NCBI RefSeq assembly: GCF_017874425.1
Contig: NZ_JAGGLL010000015.1
Location: forward strand, 1-64,000
Length of the DNA: 64,000 nt
Direction: 5' to 3'
From: Clostridium punense
GTDB taxonomy: Bacteria > Bacillota > Clostridia > Clostridiales > Clostridiaceae
Of this stretch, positions 1-9,264 are shown piece by piece; position 1 is the stretch's first letter, and the number at the start of each line of letters is the position of its first letter. The notes beneath the pieces are model-generated. The model had not been told where the DNA came from and ran no database searches. It saw only the letters and a list, made by a program, of their open reading frames with translations. A program made the translations under genes and the position numbers.

Positions 1-102
1 CACATATTCATCTTAAACTACTTGTTTATAAATAATAAAATTCTATGAAAATAGAAGTAAATAAAAGATAAATTAAAATTATTGAGGTAGGGGGATAAAA
101 AC
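1..102. other. Leader upstream of panC
   Basis: No gene is visible. The stretch is AT-rich and ends with a purine-rich ribosome binding site (GGTAGGGGGA, about 8 bases before the panC ATG). If panB lies upstream, as in many pan operons, it is outside the window. Confidence 0.5.
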
Positions 103-948
103 ATGAAGATAGTTCATACCATAAAAGAGGTTAGAGATATAGTTAAAGGGTGGAAAAAACAAGGGCTTTCCGTAGGATTTGTTCCTACTATGGGGTATTT
201 ACATGAAGGTCATGGCTCTTTAGTAGAAATGGCAAGTAAAGAAAATGATAGGGTAGTAGTAAGTATATTTGTAAATCCTATTCAGTTTGGTCCTAAAGAA
301 GACTTTTCAAGTTATCCAAGAGACTTAGAAAGAGATGGAAAAATCGTTGAAGCTGCTGGTGGGGATTTAATTTTTAATCCTTCTAATGAAGAAATGTATT
401 TAGGGGATTTTTCAACCTATGTAGATATGAATGGAATAACTGAAGGACTGTGTGGAGCTAAAAGGCCAGGGCACTTTAGAGGAGTTTGCACTGTTGTAAC
501 AAAGTTGTTTAATATTGTATTACCTGATAAGGCTTACTTTGGTGAAAAGGATGCACAGCAACTGGCTGTAATAAAGAGAATGGTAAGAGATTTAGATATA
601 CCTGTGGAAATAGTGCCATGTCCTATAGTTAGGGAAAGTGATGGTCTTGCCATGAGCTCAAGAAACACATATTTAAATAAAGAAGAAAGAAAGGCAGCTC
701 TTGTATTAAGTAGAAGCTTAAATAGTGCTAAGGAAGCTTTACTACAAGGAGAAAGAAGTGCTGAAAATATAAAATCAATGATTAGTGAAATCCTTACTGA
801 GGAGCCTTTAGCAAGAATTGATTATGTTAATGTAGTTGATAGTTTATCTCTTACGGAAGTAGTAACAATTGATAAGAGTGTGTTAATAGCTATAGCTGTA
901 TTTATTGGTAAAACTAGATTAATTGATAATTTTATCTTTGAAGTGTAA
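103..948 (+). CDS. panC: Pantothenate synthetase (pantoate--beta-alanine ligase)
   Basis: Joins pantoate and beta-alanine with ATP to make pantothenate, the vitamin precursor of coenzyme A, in the cytoplasm. At 281 residues it has the normal family length. The nucleotide-binding HIGH-type motif is seen near residue 29 (PTMGYLHEGH), the pantoate/ATP region further on (GEKDAQQ), and the KMSKS-like loop as GLAMSSRN near residue 181. The start ATG follows GGTAGGGGGA. panD begins 12 bases after the stop, so the two genes very probably form an operon that supplies both beta-alanine and its condensation. Confidence 0.97.
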   Translation: MKIVHTIKEVRDIVKGWKKQGLSVGFVPTMGYLHEGHGSLVEMASKENDRVVVSIFVNPIQFGPKEDFSSYPRDLERDGKIVEAAGGDLIFNPSNEEMYLGDFSTYVDMNGITEGLCGAKRPGHFRGVCTVVTKLFNIVLPDKAYFGEKDAQQLAVIKRMVRDLDIPVEIVPCPIVRESDGLAMSSRNTYLNKEERKAALVLSRSLNSAKEALLQGERSAENIKSMISEILTEEPLARIDYVNVVDSLSLTEVVTIDKSVLIAIAVFIGKTRLIDNFIFEV

Positions 949-960
949 GGGAGATATATC

Positions 961-1344
961 ATGATAATTAATATGTTAAAATCAAAAATTCATAGAGCTA
1001 CAGTTACTCAGGCAGAATTAAATTATGTAGGAAGTATAACCATAGATAAGAATCTCATGGATGCAGCAGCAATCTTAGAATATGAGCAGGTTGCAATTGC
1101 AGACATAGATAATGGTGAGAGATTTGAGACTTATGTTATTGCAGGGGAAGCTGGAAGTGGGGTTATTTGTTTAAATGGGGCAGCAGCAAGATGTGTTCAA
1201 AAGGGAGATAAGATTATTATAATGTGTTACTGTGGGCTTCGTAATGAGGAAGCACAAACTCATAAACCTAAGGTTGTGTTTGTTGATGAACATAATGCAA
1301 TAACAAAGGTTGGTAGTTACGAAAAACACGGTGAGATTTTATAG
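961..1344 (+). CDS. panD: Aspartate 1-decarboxylase precursor
   Basis: Pyruvoyl enzyme converting L-aspartate to beta-alanine, the second substrate of PanC. The 127-residue product has the family's normal length. The self-cleavage site Gly24-Ser25 is in its usual place (NYVGSITID), the Ser becoming the pyruvoyl group. The catalytic [16 protein letters not shown] region and the conserved Tyr are also visible. A GGGAGA ribosome binding site lies in the 12-base gap behind panC. The gene is followed about 20 bases later by a copy of the window's interspersed repeat rather than by a simple U-tailed terminator. Confidence 0.97.
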   Translation: MIINMLKSKIHRATVTQAELNYVGSITIDKNLMDAAAILEYEQVAIADIDNGERFETYVIAGEAGSGVICLNGAAARCVQKGDKIIIMCYCGLRNEEAQTHKPKVVFVDEHNAITKVGSYEKHGEIL

Positions 1345-1367
1345 AAAAAGCTATAACCGAATGATAA

Positions 1368-1506
1368 GACATTTTCAAAAATGAATAAGTCAGTATGTTA
1401 GACTATTTTGAGTTATACTACGCCAGCAGGTTCCTTGTCGGCAAAAGCTTGCTTATGAACACAAAATAGCCTTCACATCTTTGATTTGTTATTTATTTCT
1501 AAATGC
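1368..1506 (+). repeat. MITE-like interspersed repeat, copy A
   Basis: A 139-bp unit with the family's inverted ends (GACATTTTCAAAAATGAA left; TTATTTCTAAATGC right) and one internal ACAAGC-type palindrome half. It is the most diverged copy: the borders read TAA on the left and TTA on the right, so the 3-bp target duplication seen in the other copies is not exact. It lies 23 bases behind the panD stop. Confidence 0.85.
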
Positions 1507-1560
1507 TTAAGGCAATAATTACATGTATAAGATACGGTTTATCATAACCTAAATCTATAG

Positions 1561-1566
1561 TATAAT
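1561..1566 (+). promoter_or_regulatory. Possible -10 box before methyltransferase gene
   Basis: TATAAT at this position lies about 70 bases before the methyltransferase start. The -35 region 17 bases upstream (TTTATC) is weak. A TTAA tandem run follows at about 1581-1600. Function is inferred from position only. Confidence 0.35.
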
Positions 1567-1634
1567 ATTTAAGGACAAGCTTTTAATTAATTAATTAATT
1601 TATACTATAACAATTGGGTGAGGTATATAAATAT

Positions 1635-2480
1635 ATGACAATAGAATTAGAGAAATATTATAATAAGTTTTGTGAAGATAAAAGATTAACAAGAAAATAT
1701 GCACAAGTAGAGTTCTTAACTTCCATGAAATATATTCATCAGTATCTAGAAAATTATGAGAATCCAAAAGTCTTAGATGTTGGGGCAGGTACAGGAAGGT
1801 ATTCTGTACAATTAGCAAATGAAGGCTATGATGTTACAGCCATTGAACTTGTGAAGCATAATTTAGGAATTTTAAAATCAAAGGGAAGTACAGTAAAAGC
1901 AATGCAAGGAACTGCCTTAGATTTATCAAGATTTGAGGAAAACACCTTTGATATGACATTAGTGTTTGGGCCCATGTATCATTTGTACAAATTTGAGGAC
2001 AAGATTAAGGCTTTACAAGAGGCTAAAAGAGTAACAAAGGTTGGCGGGATTATCTTAGTGGCTTATTGCATGAATGAATACAGCGTGTTAACTTATGGAT
2101 TTAAGGAAAATAATATCCGTACCTCTATTGAAAAAGGAAAGCTGAGCAAGGATTTTCATGTTATATCAGAGCCAGAAGACTTATATGATTATGTAAGGCT
2201 TGAAGATATTAATAAAATCAATGAGGCAGCAAAAATAGAAAGGTTAAAAATAATTGCAGCTGATGGACCAGCTAATTATATGCGTCCTATCATAAATGAT
2301 ATGGATGAAGAAACCTTTAAACTTTTTCTTGAGTATCATTTTTCTACTTGCGAAAGACCAGATTTATTAGGGGCTAGTGCTCACACCTTAGATATTTTGA
2401 TAAAGAAAGAAGATAAAAGAGAAGTGGGAGAAACCCTATCTTTTGAAAACTCTATTATAAATAAAAGTATTAATGATTAA
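1635..2480 (+). CDS. Class I SAM-dependent methyltransferase
   Basis: 281 residues from the ATG at 1635, chosen because GGGTGAGGT sits about 10 bases upstream; an in-frame TTG at 1614 would put that site inside the gene. Motif I of the Rossmann methyltransferase fold is clear (VLDVGAGTGRYS near residue 49), followed by the acidic residue ending beta-2 (VTAIE) and a LVFGPMYHL segment. The substrate cannot be read from sequence; it resembles the broad Methyltransf_11/25 group. It is a single-gene unit ending at a strong hairpin terminator. Confidence 0.85.
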   Translation: MTIELEKYYNKFCEDKRLTRKYAQVEFLTSMKYIHQYLENYENPKVLDVGAGTGRYSVQLANEGYDVTAIELVKHNLGILKSKGSTVKAMQGTALDLSRFEENTFDMTLVFGPMYHLYKFEDKIKALQEAKRVTKVGGIILVAYCMNEYSVLTYGFKENNIRTSIEKGKLSKDFHVISEPEDLYDYVRLEDINKINEAAKIERLKIIAADGPANYMRPIINDMDEETFKLFLEYHFSTCERPDLLGASAHTLDILIKKEDKREVGETLSFENSIINKSIND

Positions 2481-2505
2481 TAGACTTTGACTTACAGAGC
2501 TATAA

Positions 2506-2547
2506 AACCCAGAAAAATCTAACCTTAAGATTTTTCTGGGTTTTTAA
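2506..2547. terminator. Bidirectional hairpin terminator
   Basis: Arms AACCCAGAAAAATCT and AGATTTTTCTGGGTT form a 15-bp perfect stem followed by a T run. It lies between the methyltransferase gene and the convergent DUF4317 gene and can serve the former directly. Confidence 0.85.
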
Positions 2548-2791
2548 GTTATTTTTTATGAAGAACTAATTGAAGATTTAATTTTATTTAAGTACTAACC
2601 TTAATTACCCTAGATTCCTCTTATCATATATATGATTCATTAATGATAATTCATCTTAATATAGGATGGACTAAGAAAATCCTAATCATGAATGTATAAA
2701 CTTAATTAAAACATATATAAATAAAATAAGATTGCATATTGATAAAAGTTGCAATAAAATTATTCCTTAGTAAAAGGGATCTCATAATGAC
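2548..2791. other. AT-rich intergenic space
   Basis: Together with the terminator this makes a 311-base gap between convergent genes. I see no further gene, RNA motif or repeat in it. Confidence 0.5.
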
Positions 2792-4138
2792 TTAAAGCTC
2801 AGCAGTAACACCATTTACATTAGCTTGTTCATTATCCTCCACGGGAATAATAATGAACTTCTTACCGTCTATTAATTGTGCTTTTATTTGTGGTACTTTT
2901 TCAGGTTTTACCTTAAGTACAATATCATAGTCTTCAGCAGTATTAGTAGTATTTTCTACTTCAGAAGGAGAGCTTGTATCTAGATTATCGTCAGGACTTG
3001 CGTCAGAAACTATATCAGTTTCTGCGTCTAAAGCTGCTTCCCCTTCTGAGTCCTTTGCATTTTCTTGTTTAGTTTCCTCAAGAATCTCTTCAAGTATTTG
3101 TATTTTCTTTTGAAGTTTTTCTTCCTTTTTCCTTTGCTCATTGGCTACAAGGACTTTTTTATCTATTAAATGCTCTACTACAGGAGGAGCATCACCAAAT
3201 TCTTCTGTGTAAGATTTTTCAATTTTGGCAGTGATTTCTTCAGAGATACCGCTTTCAATTAAAATATCTTGAATGTTATCGTTAGTTAAAATTATAGGTT
3301 CAGCATCCTTTCCATTAATGGCAACATGCTCTTCTACTATATTACTAAGAGTTTCTTGAATCTCCATAAATAAGTGCTCAGATTTTTTCTCATCATCCCC
3401 AAGGGCTTCACGAATAATGGTAGTAAACACTTCTTTTTGCTCCGTGGCAGTTTGTTTTGAACTGCAGCCTAAAGCTTTTTCCATTAACTCAGGGTGAGGC
3501 GCTTTTGGATTTTTAGTATAGTACATAATAGAATTCACATCAGTACTACGGTCTGTAAAAGCTGGGAAGATAAATCCTACTTCAGGTTGACCAACTACCC
3601 AATCTCTAATACGTGCGCCAATTCGGTTGTCATCTTCAAAGTATCCAAGGCCTGGCTCAGTAAGGGATACTGGGCATATTGCACATAATAGATATTCATA
3701 TACCTCTTCTGATTCATCTAATTTTGAATTATCTGTAGTTCGTGTAATAACATCATAAGCATCATGAAAAACAAGTATTAGAAAATTACCTGCGTAATCA
3801 TAACTATCTATGATTAAATTATAAAAATCGTCAAGAAGTGAGTCATTTTTTAATCTGCTATTTTTAAGCTCAAATAAGCAGAGTTGTCTATTATTTACAT
3901 TTTCCTCATCAAGAGGAAAATTAAGTTCTAGAAGGTTATTCCCCACAGTACCAGATAAGGTTTTTTTAGCAATTTCTAAGTACTTAAAGAATTCTTCCTC
4001 TTTTAGATTTAAAAAAGTTTCCCTAATTTTTAATACAATATTTTTATCCCCATCTACATAACAGCCACACATTTTGGTAAAGGTACATTCACCTTTTTTA
4101 AAACGTCTTTTTAATTCTAGTACATCTTTCTTTTTCAT
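2792..4138 (-). CDS. DUF4317 family protein
   Basis: 448 residues. The N-terminal two thirds match the DUF4317 family as I know it from Clostridia: a basic start (KKKDVLELKRRFKKG), then CTFTKMCGCYVD, an LEEEEFFKYLEIAKKTLSGT-like stretch and GNNLLELNFPL. The family has no established function. No signal peptide or membrane segment is visible. From about residue 310 the protein becomes highly charged and low-complexity (long Glu/Lys and Asp/Ser runs), probably a coiled or disordered tail, before a short ordered end. The ATG follows AAGGGGGAT on the minus strand. It is transcribed alone, divergent from the polyferredoxin gene. Confidence 0.85.
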   Translation of the reverse strand: MKKKDVLELKRRFKKGECTFTKMCGCYVDGDKNIVLKIRETFLNLKEEEFFKYLEIAKKTLSGTVGNNLLELNFPLDEENVNNRQLCLFELKNSRLKNDSLLDDFYNLIIDSYDYAGNFLILVFHDAYDVITRTTDNSKLDESEEVYEYLLCAICPVSLTEPGLGYFEDDNRIGARIRDWVVGQPEVGFIFPAFTDRSTDVNSIMYYTKNPKAPHPELMEKALGCSSKQTATEQKEVFTTIIREALGDDEKKSEHLFMEIQETLSNIVEEHVAINGKDAEPIILTNDNIQDILIESGISEEITAKIEKSYTEEFGDAPPVVEHLIDKKVLVANEQRKKEEKLQKKIQILEEILEETKQENAKDSEGEAALDAETDIVSDASPDDNLDTSSPSEVENTTNTAEDYDIVLKVKPEKVPQIKAQLIDGKKFIIIPVEDNEQANVNGVTAEL

Positions 4139-4473
4139 AAATCCCCCTTAAAATTCATTAGTTTTACTAGGAAGAAAGAACTCTAATAACAAAGAAACTA
4201 TTACAAGAAGTTGGTTCCCCTAAAGTATAAATATTATCAAAAGTTATTTTTTCTAGTCTGTGAGTCCATGCTTTATAGCAAAAGATAGACTACCTAATAT
4301 AGTATAAAGTGCAATAAAAACCTCTGCAAGAGATTAAATAAATTCTGTGAGAAAATAAAATTCATCTTGAGATTTAAGTTTCATTTAAGAATCAGCCAAT
4401 ATAATTATACCTATAGTAAGTGATTTATGTAAGGAATTTTCAAATGACTTAGAAGAAGATGGAGGTAAATATT
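4139..4473. other. Divergent intergenic region
   Basis: 335 bases between divergent genes, so it should hold two promoters. TATA-like stretches are abundant, but no -35/-10 pair stands out enough to call. No structured RNA was recognised. Confidence 0.4.
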
Positions 4474-5670
4474 ATGAAGAAGAAGGAACAAAAACTTAGA
4501 TATATACGTTATGCTATACAAGCTTTAGGAATTTTAGTAACTATTATGGGTTTATTTATTAACTATCCTATAGCAAATTCAGTTTTATTGGGGATAACTT
4601 TAATCTTAGGACCTGTGTTTTGTGGATGGATTTGTCCTTTTGGCACCTTGCAGGATATATTTTCAACCCTTGGACAGATACTAGGAATAAAAAAATATAA
4701 AATGCCAGCAAAGTTAAAAAAGGTCTTGGCACCTTTAAGATATATATTACTAATCACCACAATATCAATTAGTGCTGATTATATTTTTACTATTATGAGC
4801 TTAGACCCTCGCGCAAACTTTACAACTTTTCTTGGTGGAAAGACACTTACCCTAATAGGTTGGAGTGTGATTTCTATATTTATTTTAAGTTCCATGGTAT
4901 TTGAAAGACCATTTTGCAATTACCTTTGTATTGAAGGAGCAAAGTTAGGAGTATTAGGAACTCTAAGACCTATAACTATTATAAGAAATGAAGAAAGTTG
5001 CATTGGTTGTAGTAAATGTAACCGTGTTTGCCCCATGAATATTAATGTGGCTTCTCATGGTCAGGTTCGTTCCCTGCAGTGCATAAACTGTATGGAATGT
5101 GTAGCAGCCTGTCCTGAGAAAAATACTTTGAAGGTGAATGTGGTACCTATTAAAAAAGTAAATAAAAAAGTAGTATTGTCACTTTCTACTATAGCTTTCT
5201 TATTTATAGTATATACTGGATTAAATTCAAGTTCTTTATTTGAAATCTTAGAGAGAAATAACACAATTCCTGTGTCCGCTCCAGTTTCAACTACCATAAC
5301 TGGTGAAGCTGCGGCTGGCTATGGAGATGCTGTCGGCATAGCAGATGGAGTATATGAGGGAACTGGAACAGGGTTTAGAGGTCAGATGACAGTTGAAGTA
5401 ACAGTGAAAAGTCAGCAAATTACTCAGATAGAGGTAACCAAAACTACAGATGATGCTAAATGGTTTAATAGGGCTTACAGTATTATAACTTCTAATATTA
5501 TAAAAAATCAAAGTGCGGATGTGGAGGTAGTATCTGGAGCAACTTATTCATCTATGGGCATAAAAGAGGGAGTAGCTAATGCACTAATAAATGCAGGAGG
5601 TAAAAGTGTTAAGGCTATAGTTAATGACCTACCTAAAGAGGGTAAAGGTCAACACGGAAAAAGAAGATAA
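4474..5670 (+). CDS. NapH-like polyferredoxin with C-terminal FMN-binding domain
   Basis: 398 residues from ATG 4474, which is preceded by GGAGGT; an upstream in-frame ATG at 4459 overlaps that site. Domain order: four to five membrane helices (about residues 9-190) carrying a CGWICPFGTLQD motif of NapH/NosR-type polyferredoxins, two 4Fe-4S clusters (CIGCSKCNRVCP and CINCMECVAACP), another helix, then an extracytoplasmic FMN-binding domain. This domain ends in SGATYSSMGI, the type of Thr motif that ApbE-like transferases load with FMN. It should pass electrons from the cytoplasmic side across the membrane to a covalent flavin outside. The partner and acceptor are not encoded nearby, so the pathway is unknown. 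Confidence 0.85.
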   Translation: MKKKEQKLRYIRYAIQALGILVTIMGLFINYPIANSVLLGITLILGPVFCGWICPFGTLQDIFSTLGQILGIKKYKMPAKLKKVLAPLRYILLITTISISADYIFTIMSLDPRANFTTFLGGKTLTLIGWSVISIFILSSMVFERPFCNYLCIEGAKLGVLGTLRPITIIRNEESCIGCSKCNRVCPMNINVASHGQVRSLQCINCMECVAACPEKNTLKVNVVPIKKVNKKVVLSLSTIAFLFIVYTGLNSSSLFEILERNNTIPVSAPVSTTITGEAAAGYGDAVGIADGVYEGTGTGFRGQMTVEVTVKSQQITQIEVTKTTDDAKWFNRAYSIITSNIIKNQSADVEVVSGATYSSMGIKEGVANALINAGGKSVKAIVNDLPKEGKGQHGKRR

Positions 5671-5761
5671 TATATAAGCTACCATTGCATTCACCATTAC
5701 TTTAGTTATATTATTATAGGAGCGATATAAGTGAACAAAACTTGTTTTGGGGGAATGTATA

Positions 5762-7024
5762 ATGAAAATGGGACTGATTAAGAAGGGGAAAAAGGAAGTC
5801 AGGGTTTATTTTTTAATACTGGCATTGACAGCTCTTGGCCTTGGACTTAGTGATGGGGTTTTTTCAAATTATTTTAAGGAAGCCTACAATGTAAATGCCT
5901 TTCAAAGAGGGCTAATTGAGTTTCCAAGAGAATTACCTGGAATTATTTCAATTATTGTAATTTCGCTGCTTACATTTTTAGGAGATATACGCATTGCAAT
6001 AATTGCACAGCTTTTAAGTGCTATAGGACTTTTGTTTTTGGGATTTTTAACTCCACCTTTTGCGGTGATGTGCATATTTCTTTTTATCAACTCTATGGGA
6101 ATGCACCTATTTTTCCCTTTATCTGATGGTATAGGAATGTCTCTTATAAAGGATGAAGAAGTGGGAAAGAAAATGGGTCGTTACAAGGGGGTTAGCACAG
6201 CTTTTAGTATGTTAGCTAGTGTTGCTGTATTCATTGGATTTAGGACCGGTTTTTTTAGTTTAACTGCACCTGTAAAGATCATATTTCTTATTGCAGCGGT
6301 AATTTTTGCAGTGGTATTTGTACTGCTTATTTATATGAACAGCATTGTAAAAGTGCCAATCAAGGAAGAAAGAAAACTAAAGTTTATATTCCGTAAAGAA
6401 TATAAGTATTATTATATTCTTGCAATAATGACTGGGGTACAAAAGCAAATCATGGCAGTCTATGGCCCTTGGGTACTTATTGATCTTTTAAGTAAGAAGG
6501 CTGATACTATTGCAATTTTAGGGATAATAGGATCTTTTATAGGTATATTCTTCATTCCAGCATTAGGTAGATGGCTTGATAGATACGGTATAAGAAAAAT
6601 GCTTTATGTTGATGCCATATCATTTATAGTGGTATACATTGCCTATGGTTTTTTAGCATCAGGATTTTCAACAGGAATCCTTAGCAAGGTAGGAATACCT
6701 GTTATTTTAACTTTTGTACTAATTATACTTGACCGTATGTCCATGCAGATGAGTATGATTAAAACGATTTATCTTCGATCTATAGCAGTAGATCAATCTG
6801 AAATTACTTCCACCTTGTCCTTTGGTATGAGTATGGATCATATTGTTTCAATAATATGTGCATACATAGGAGGAATCATCTGGACTTCCTTTGGGCCACA
6901 GTATATATTCTTCTTTGCAGCAGCTGCATCCTTAGTTAACCTTGCTGTGGCAAAGGTAGCAGTAATAAAGGAAGATGCAGGAGTAAAAACAGAAGTGAAA
7001 ATAAAGGGATTTGTAAATAAGTAA
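5762..7024 (+). CDS. MFS family transporter
   Basis: 420 residues from ATG 5762, chosen over an in-frame TTG at 5747 because the TTTTGGGGGAAT ribosome binding site lies between them. About 12 hydrophobic segments are seen with a basic central loop (KVPIKEERKLKF), the usual MFS arrangement. An N-terminal acidic/glycine loop (GLGLSDGVFSNYF) and the intracellular GRWLDRYGIRKML motif (a form of motif A) support the family. The substrate cannot be deduced. It follows the polyferredoxin gene by about 90 bases on the same strand and may be co-transcribed. Confidence 0.85.
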   Translation: MKMGLIKKGKKEVRVYFLILALTALGLGLSDGVFSNYFKEAYNVNAFQRGLIEFPRELPGIISIIVISLLTFLGDIRIAIIAQLLSAIGLLFLGFLTPPFAVMCIFLFINSMGMHLFFPLSDGIGMSLIKDEEVGKKMGRYKGVSTAFSMLASVAVFIGFRTGFFSLTAPVKIIFLIAAVIFAVVFVLLIYMNSIVKVPIKEERKLKFIFRKEYKYYYILAIMTGVQKQIMAVYGPWVLIDLLSKKADTIAILGIIGSFIGIFFIPALGRWLDRYGIRKMLYVDAISFIVVYIAYGFLASGFSTGILSKVGIPVILTFVLIILDRMSMQMSMIKTIYLRSIAVDQSEITSTLSFGMSMDHIVSIICAYIGGIIWTSFGPQYIFFFAAAASLVNLAVAKVAVIKEDAGVKTEVKIKGFVNK

Positions 7025-7117
7025 ACATAAGATAATGAATGATGGTTATTTTTGGAACTAGCAGTCAATTAATTGCTGAACAAATATTAAGATTTTCATT
7101 GTATAATCGATAATAGT

Positions 7118-7345
7118 ATGATGGAAATTAAATTTAAAGGTGATATAAGCTCAATTAAGCATTATAATGATGTTGCAACGGACTCTACAGATAGTACCAC
7201 GGAAATAGCAAGAAAATACTTTTATCAAATGTCAAATAAATTTAAATGTTATAAAGGTATACTTAATGAAACTGAAATCCCTGTAGCAAAGTATATAGCT
7301 GAAAGAGTTCTTACATTGCCATTATATCCTGAACTATTACAGTAA
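7118..7345 (+). pseudogene. Remnant of a DegT/DnrJ/EryC1-type aminotransferase (C-terminal end)
   Basis: A 75-codon open frame whose last 25 residues (ETEIPVAKYIAERVLTLPLY) match the highly conserved C-terminal end of DegT/DnrJ/EryC1/StrS sugar aminotransferases, which normally have about 370 residues with a PLP lysine far upstream. None of the PLP-binding part is present here, and the frame stops before the final helix. I read this as a decayed fragment. It sits directly before a glycosyltransferase gene, consistent with erosion of a surface-polysaccharide locus. The first 45 residues are not recognisable, so fusion with unrelated sequence is possible. Confidence 0.6.
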
Positions 7346-7459
7346 GATATTTACAGGATATGTAATCTAGTATTAAGGTAATAAGCAAATTTATTGGGTT
7401 AAACAGAAGAAAATAAAATTCAACATATGATTAAAGAAGGTTGCATGGGAGGCGAAAAT

Positions 7460-8446
7460 ATGAAGAGTAAGGTGTCAGTTATTGTTCCGGTTTATAATAC
7501 AATGAAATATTTAAGTGAAATGTTAGCTTCATTAGAAAAGCAAACTCTAAAAGAAATAGAGTTCATTTTTGTTGATGATTGCTCTACTGATAGAAGTTTG
7601 GAAATTTTATATGACTTCGAACAAAGACACACAGATAAGGTAATTATTATTCAACTCAATGAAAATCAGGGGCCGGGAGGAGCAAGAAATGTTGGGTTGC
7701 AATATGCATCAGGAGAATACATAGCATTTGCTGATAGTGATGATTATGTTAAGCCAGAAATGTATGAGATTCTGTATAAAAAAGCAATGGAAGATGATTA
7801 TGATATTGTAGAATGTGGATATTTTAGTGAACGCAGAGATAGAGATATGATGCTTTGGGATAAAACTATGGAGGGAAAAGTATCCTTTGATAACAGAGTT
7901 AAAATGCTTATGTCATGTGGATTCATAGTGTCTAAATTATATAAAAGAAATATTATTATTGACTCTCAGATTAATTTTATTGATAGAATTCAATTTGAAG
8001 ACGTTGATTTCCTAAGTAGGTTATACTGTAGAATAGAAAAAGTTGGCATAGTTGATAAAGCATTATATTATTATCGTGATAATCCAGATTCATTCACCAA
8101 CAAAGGGAATAAGCTGAGTTACTTTGATATAAATAACACATTTTCTCGAAAATACATAGATAACATGAGAAAAGAAAAAAATTACGACATATTAAAACCT
8201 GTTATTGACTATGTAGTTATAGGAATATGGTTTGATATGTTCAAGACATATGTAACCAAAAGCTCAAAGATTGATATGAATTCTTTACAGACAATAGATA
8301 GAGAGATTAAGCAATATATTCCAAACTATGGTGAGAATATGTTTTTTGTCGAACAAGCAAAATACGATGTTTTAAAAGAGGCGTTTTTAGCGAATTCATA
8401 TGATTATAAAAAAGTTGTTAAAATATTAGAAAGGAATGAAAAATAG
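7460..8446 (+). CDS. Family 2 glycosyltransferase
   Basis: 328 residues from ATG 7460, preceded by GGGAGGCG. It is a GT-A fold enzyme: KVSVIVPVYNTMKYLSEML at the start, VDDCSTDRS (nucleotide-sugar binding Asp), ENQGPGGARNVGLQ, and the metal-binding DSDD motif near residue 98 (FADSDDYVKPE). The C-terminal part after residue 220 is variable. The likely role is sugar transfer in cell-surface polysaccharide or teichoic acid decoration; donor and acceptor are unknown. The DegT remnant upstream hints at a former larger cluster. Confidence 0.9.
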   Translation: MKSKVSVIVPVYNTMKYLSEMLASLEKQTLKEIEFIFVDDCSTDRSLEILYDFEQRHTDKVIIIQLNENQGPGGARNVGLQYASGEYIAFADSDDYVKPEMYEILYKKAMEDDYDIVECGYFSERRDRDMMLWDKTMEGKVSFDNRVKMLMSCGFIVSKLYKRNIIIDSQINFIDRIQFEDVDFLSRLYCRIEKVGIVDKALYYYRDNPDSFTNKGNKLSYFDINNTFSRKYIDNMRKEKNYDILKPVIDYVVIGIWFDMFKTYVTKSSKIDMNSLQTIDREIKQYIPNYGENMFFVEQAKYDVLKEAFLANSYDYKKVVKILERNEK

Positions 8447-8599
8447 GAGTTGGTTATGAAAATCAGTAACTTCTAAAAATAAGTTTAAGCTAAAATAAAA
8501 GTCAAGAGTAATTGAATTTAAGAGGAATAACACAGGACTCTAAAATATTAAAGCGATTTATAAGCTACAGCTAGTAAATTTTTATATAGTTACTTTAAT

Positions 8600-8633
8600 A
8601 AACCTCATGACAATAATGCCATGAGGTTTATTA
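8600..8633 (+). terminator. Hairpin terminator behind glycosyltransferase
   Basis: AAACCTCATG and CATGAGGTTT form a perfect 10-bp stem with a 10-base loop, followed by TATTATTA. It lies 150 bases behind the glycosyltransferase stop. Confidence 0.75.
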
Positions 8634-8714
8634 TTATGCAAAAAGACAGGGTTAATATAGGAACAAATGAATGAACTAACAGTTCATAATTAATTGTGAA
8701 TCTCTACTTAATAG

Positions 8715-8746
8715 AAGCCCTATTTTTTATGAAATAGGGCTTTTAT
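8715..8746 (+). terminator. Second hairpin terminator without an obvious gene
   Basis: AAGCCCTATTT and AAATAGGGCTT form a perfect 11-bp stem with a 6-base loop and a T run. The 80 bases between it and the preceding terminator contain no gene I can see, so it may be left over from a lost gene or end a small RNA. Confidence 0.7.
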
Positions 8747-9264
8747 AATAAACTTTACATTTTCATACCAAGGATTGATATATGAATTATACTTACATAA
8801 GCGTAAATGTAAGTAAGACTAATAAACTATTAGTACCTATAGAGTAAAGAGGCAAAGATATAAGGAAGTTAATTTAATATTTAAGCATATGGGTATTAAT
8901 AAGTACTAGTGTTTCCATCAATTGAGATATAATATTTCCTACGCTTGAATAATTTAATTACATTTTGTGTAGTAGGATAACTGGTTTACATTAATTAATT
9001 ATTTTTGTGAAATATCTTAGTTGAATTTAGTTATTAAATCGATGGAATTGTAATAATATGTTATTAAGAGGAAAAAATTGAGATTTATTTTATATGAAAG
9101 TAAACGTGATTCGAGTTTAAAAGAAAAGAACAGACATGGAAAAGCAAATAGTTTATTATGGTTAGTTGATTGAAAGTGTAATAACTTTTACTTAATTTGT
9201 TTATGATAGGGTTTTTCTATATAGCTAAGACTCTATTAAATATAAAAATAAGGAGGAATTAAAA

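Larger units (their letters stand above)
8447..9264. other. 818-base gene-free stretch
   Basis: Contains two hairpin terminators (8600-8633 and 8715-8746, listed separately) and then about 500 bases of AT-rich sequence with no recognisable gene, RNA or repeat. The end holds the ribosome binding site of the tail-collar gene (AAGGAGG at 9250-9256). Confidence 0.5.

Noticed and set aside
1581-1600. TTAA tandem run
   Set aside because: Short simple-sequence run in AT-rich DNA; no indication of function.
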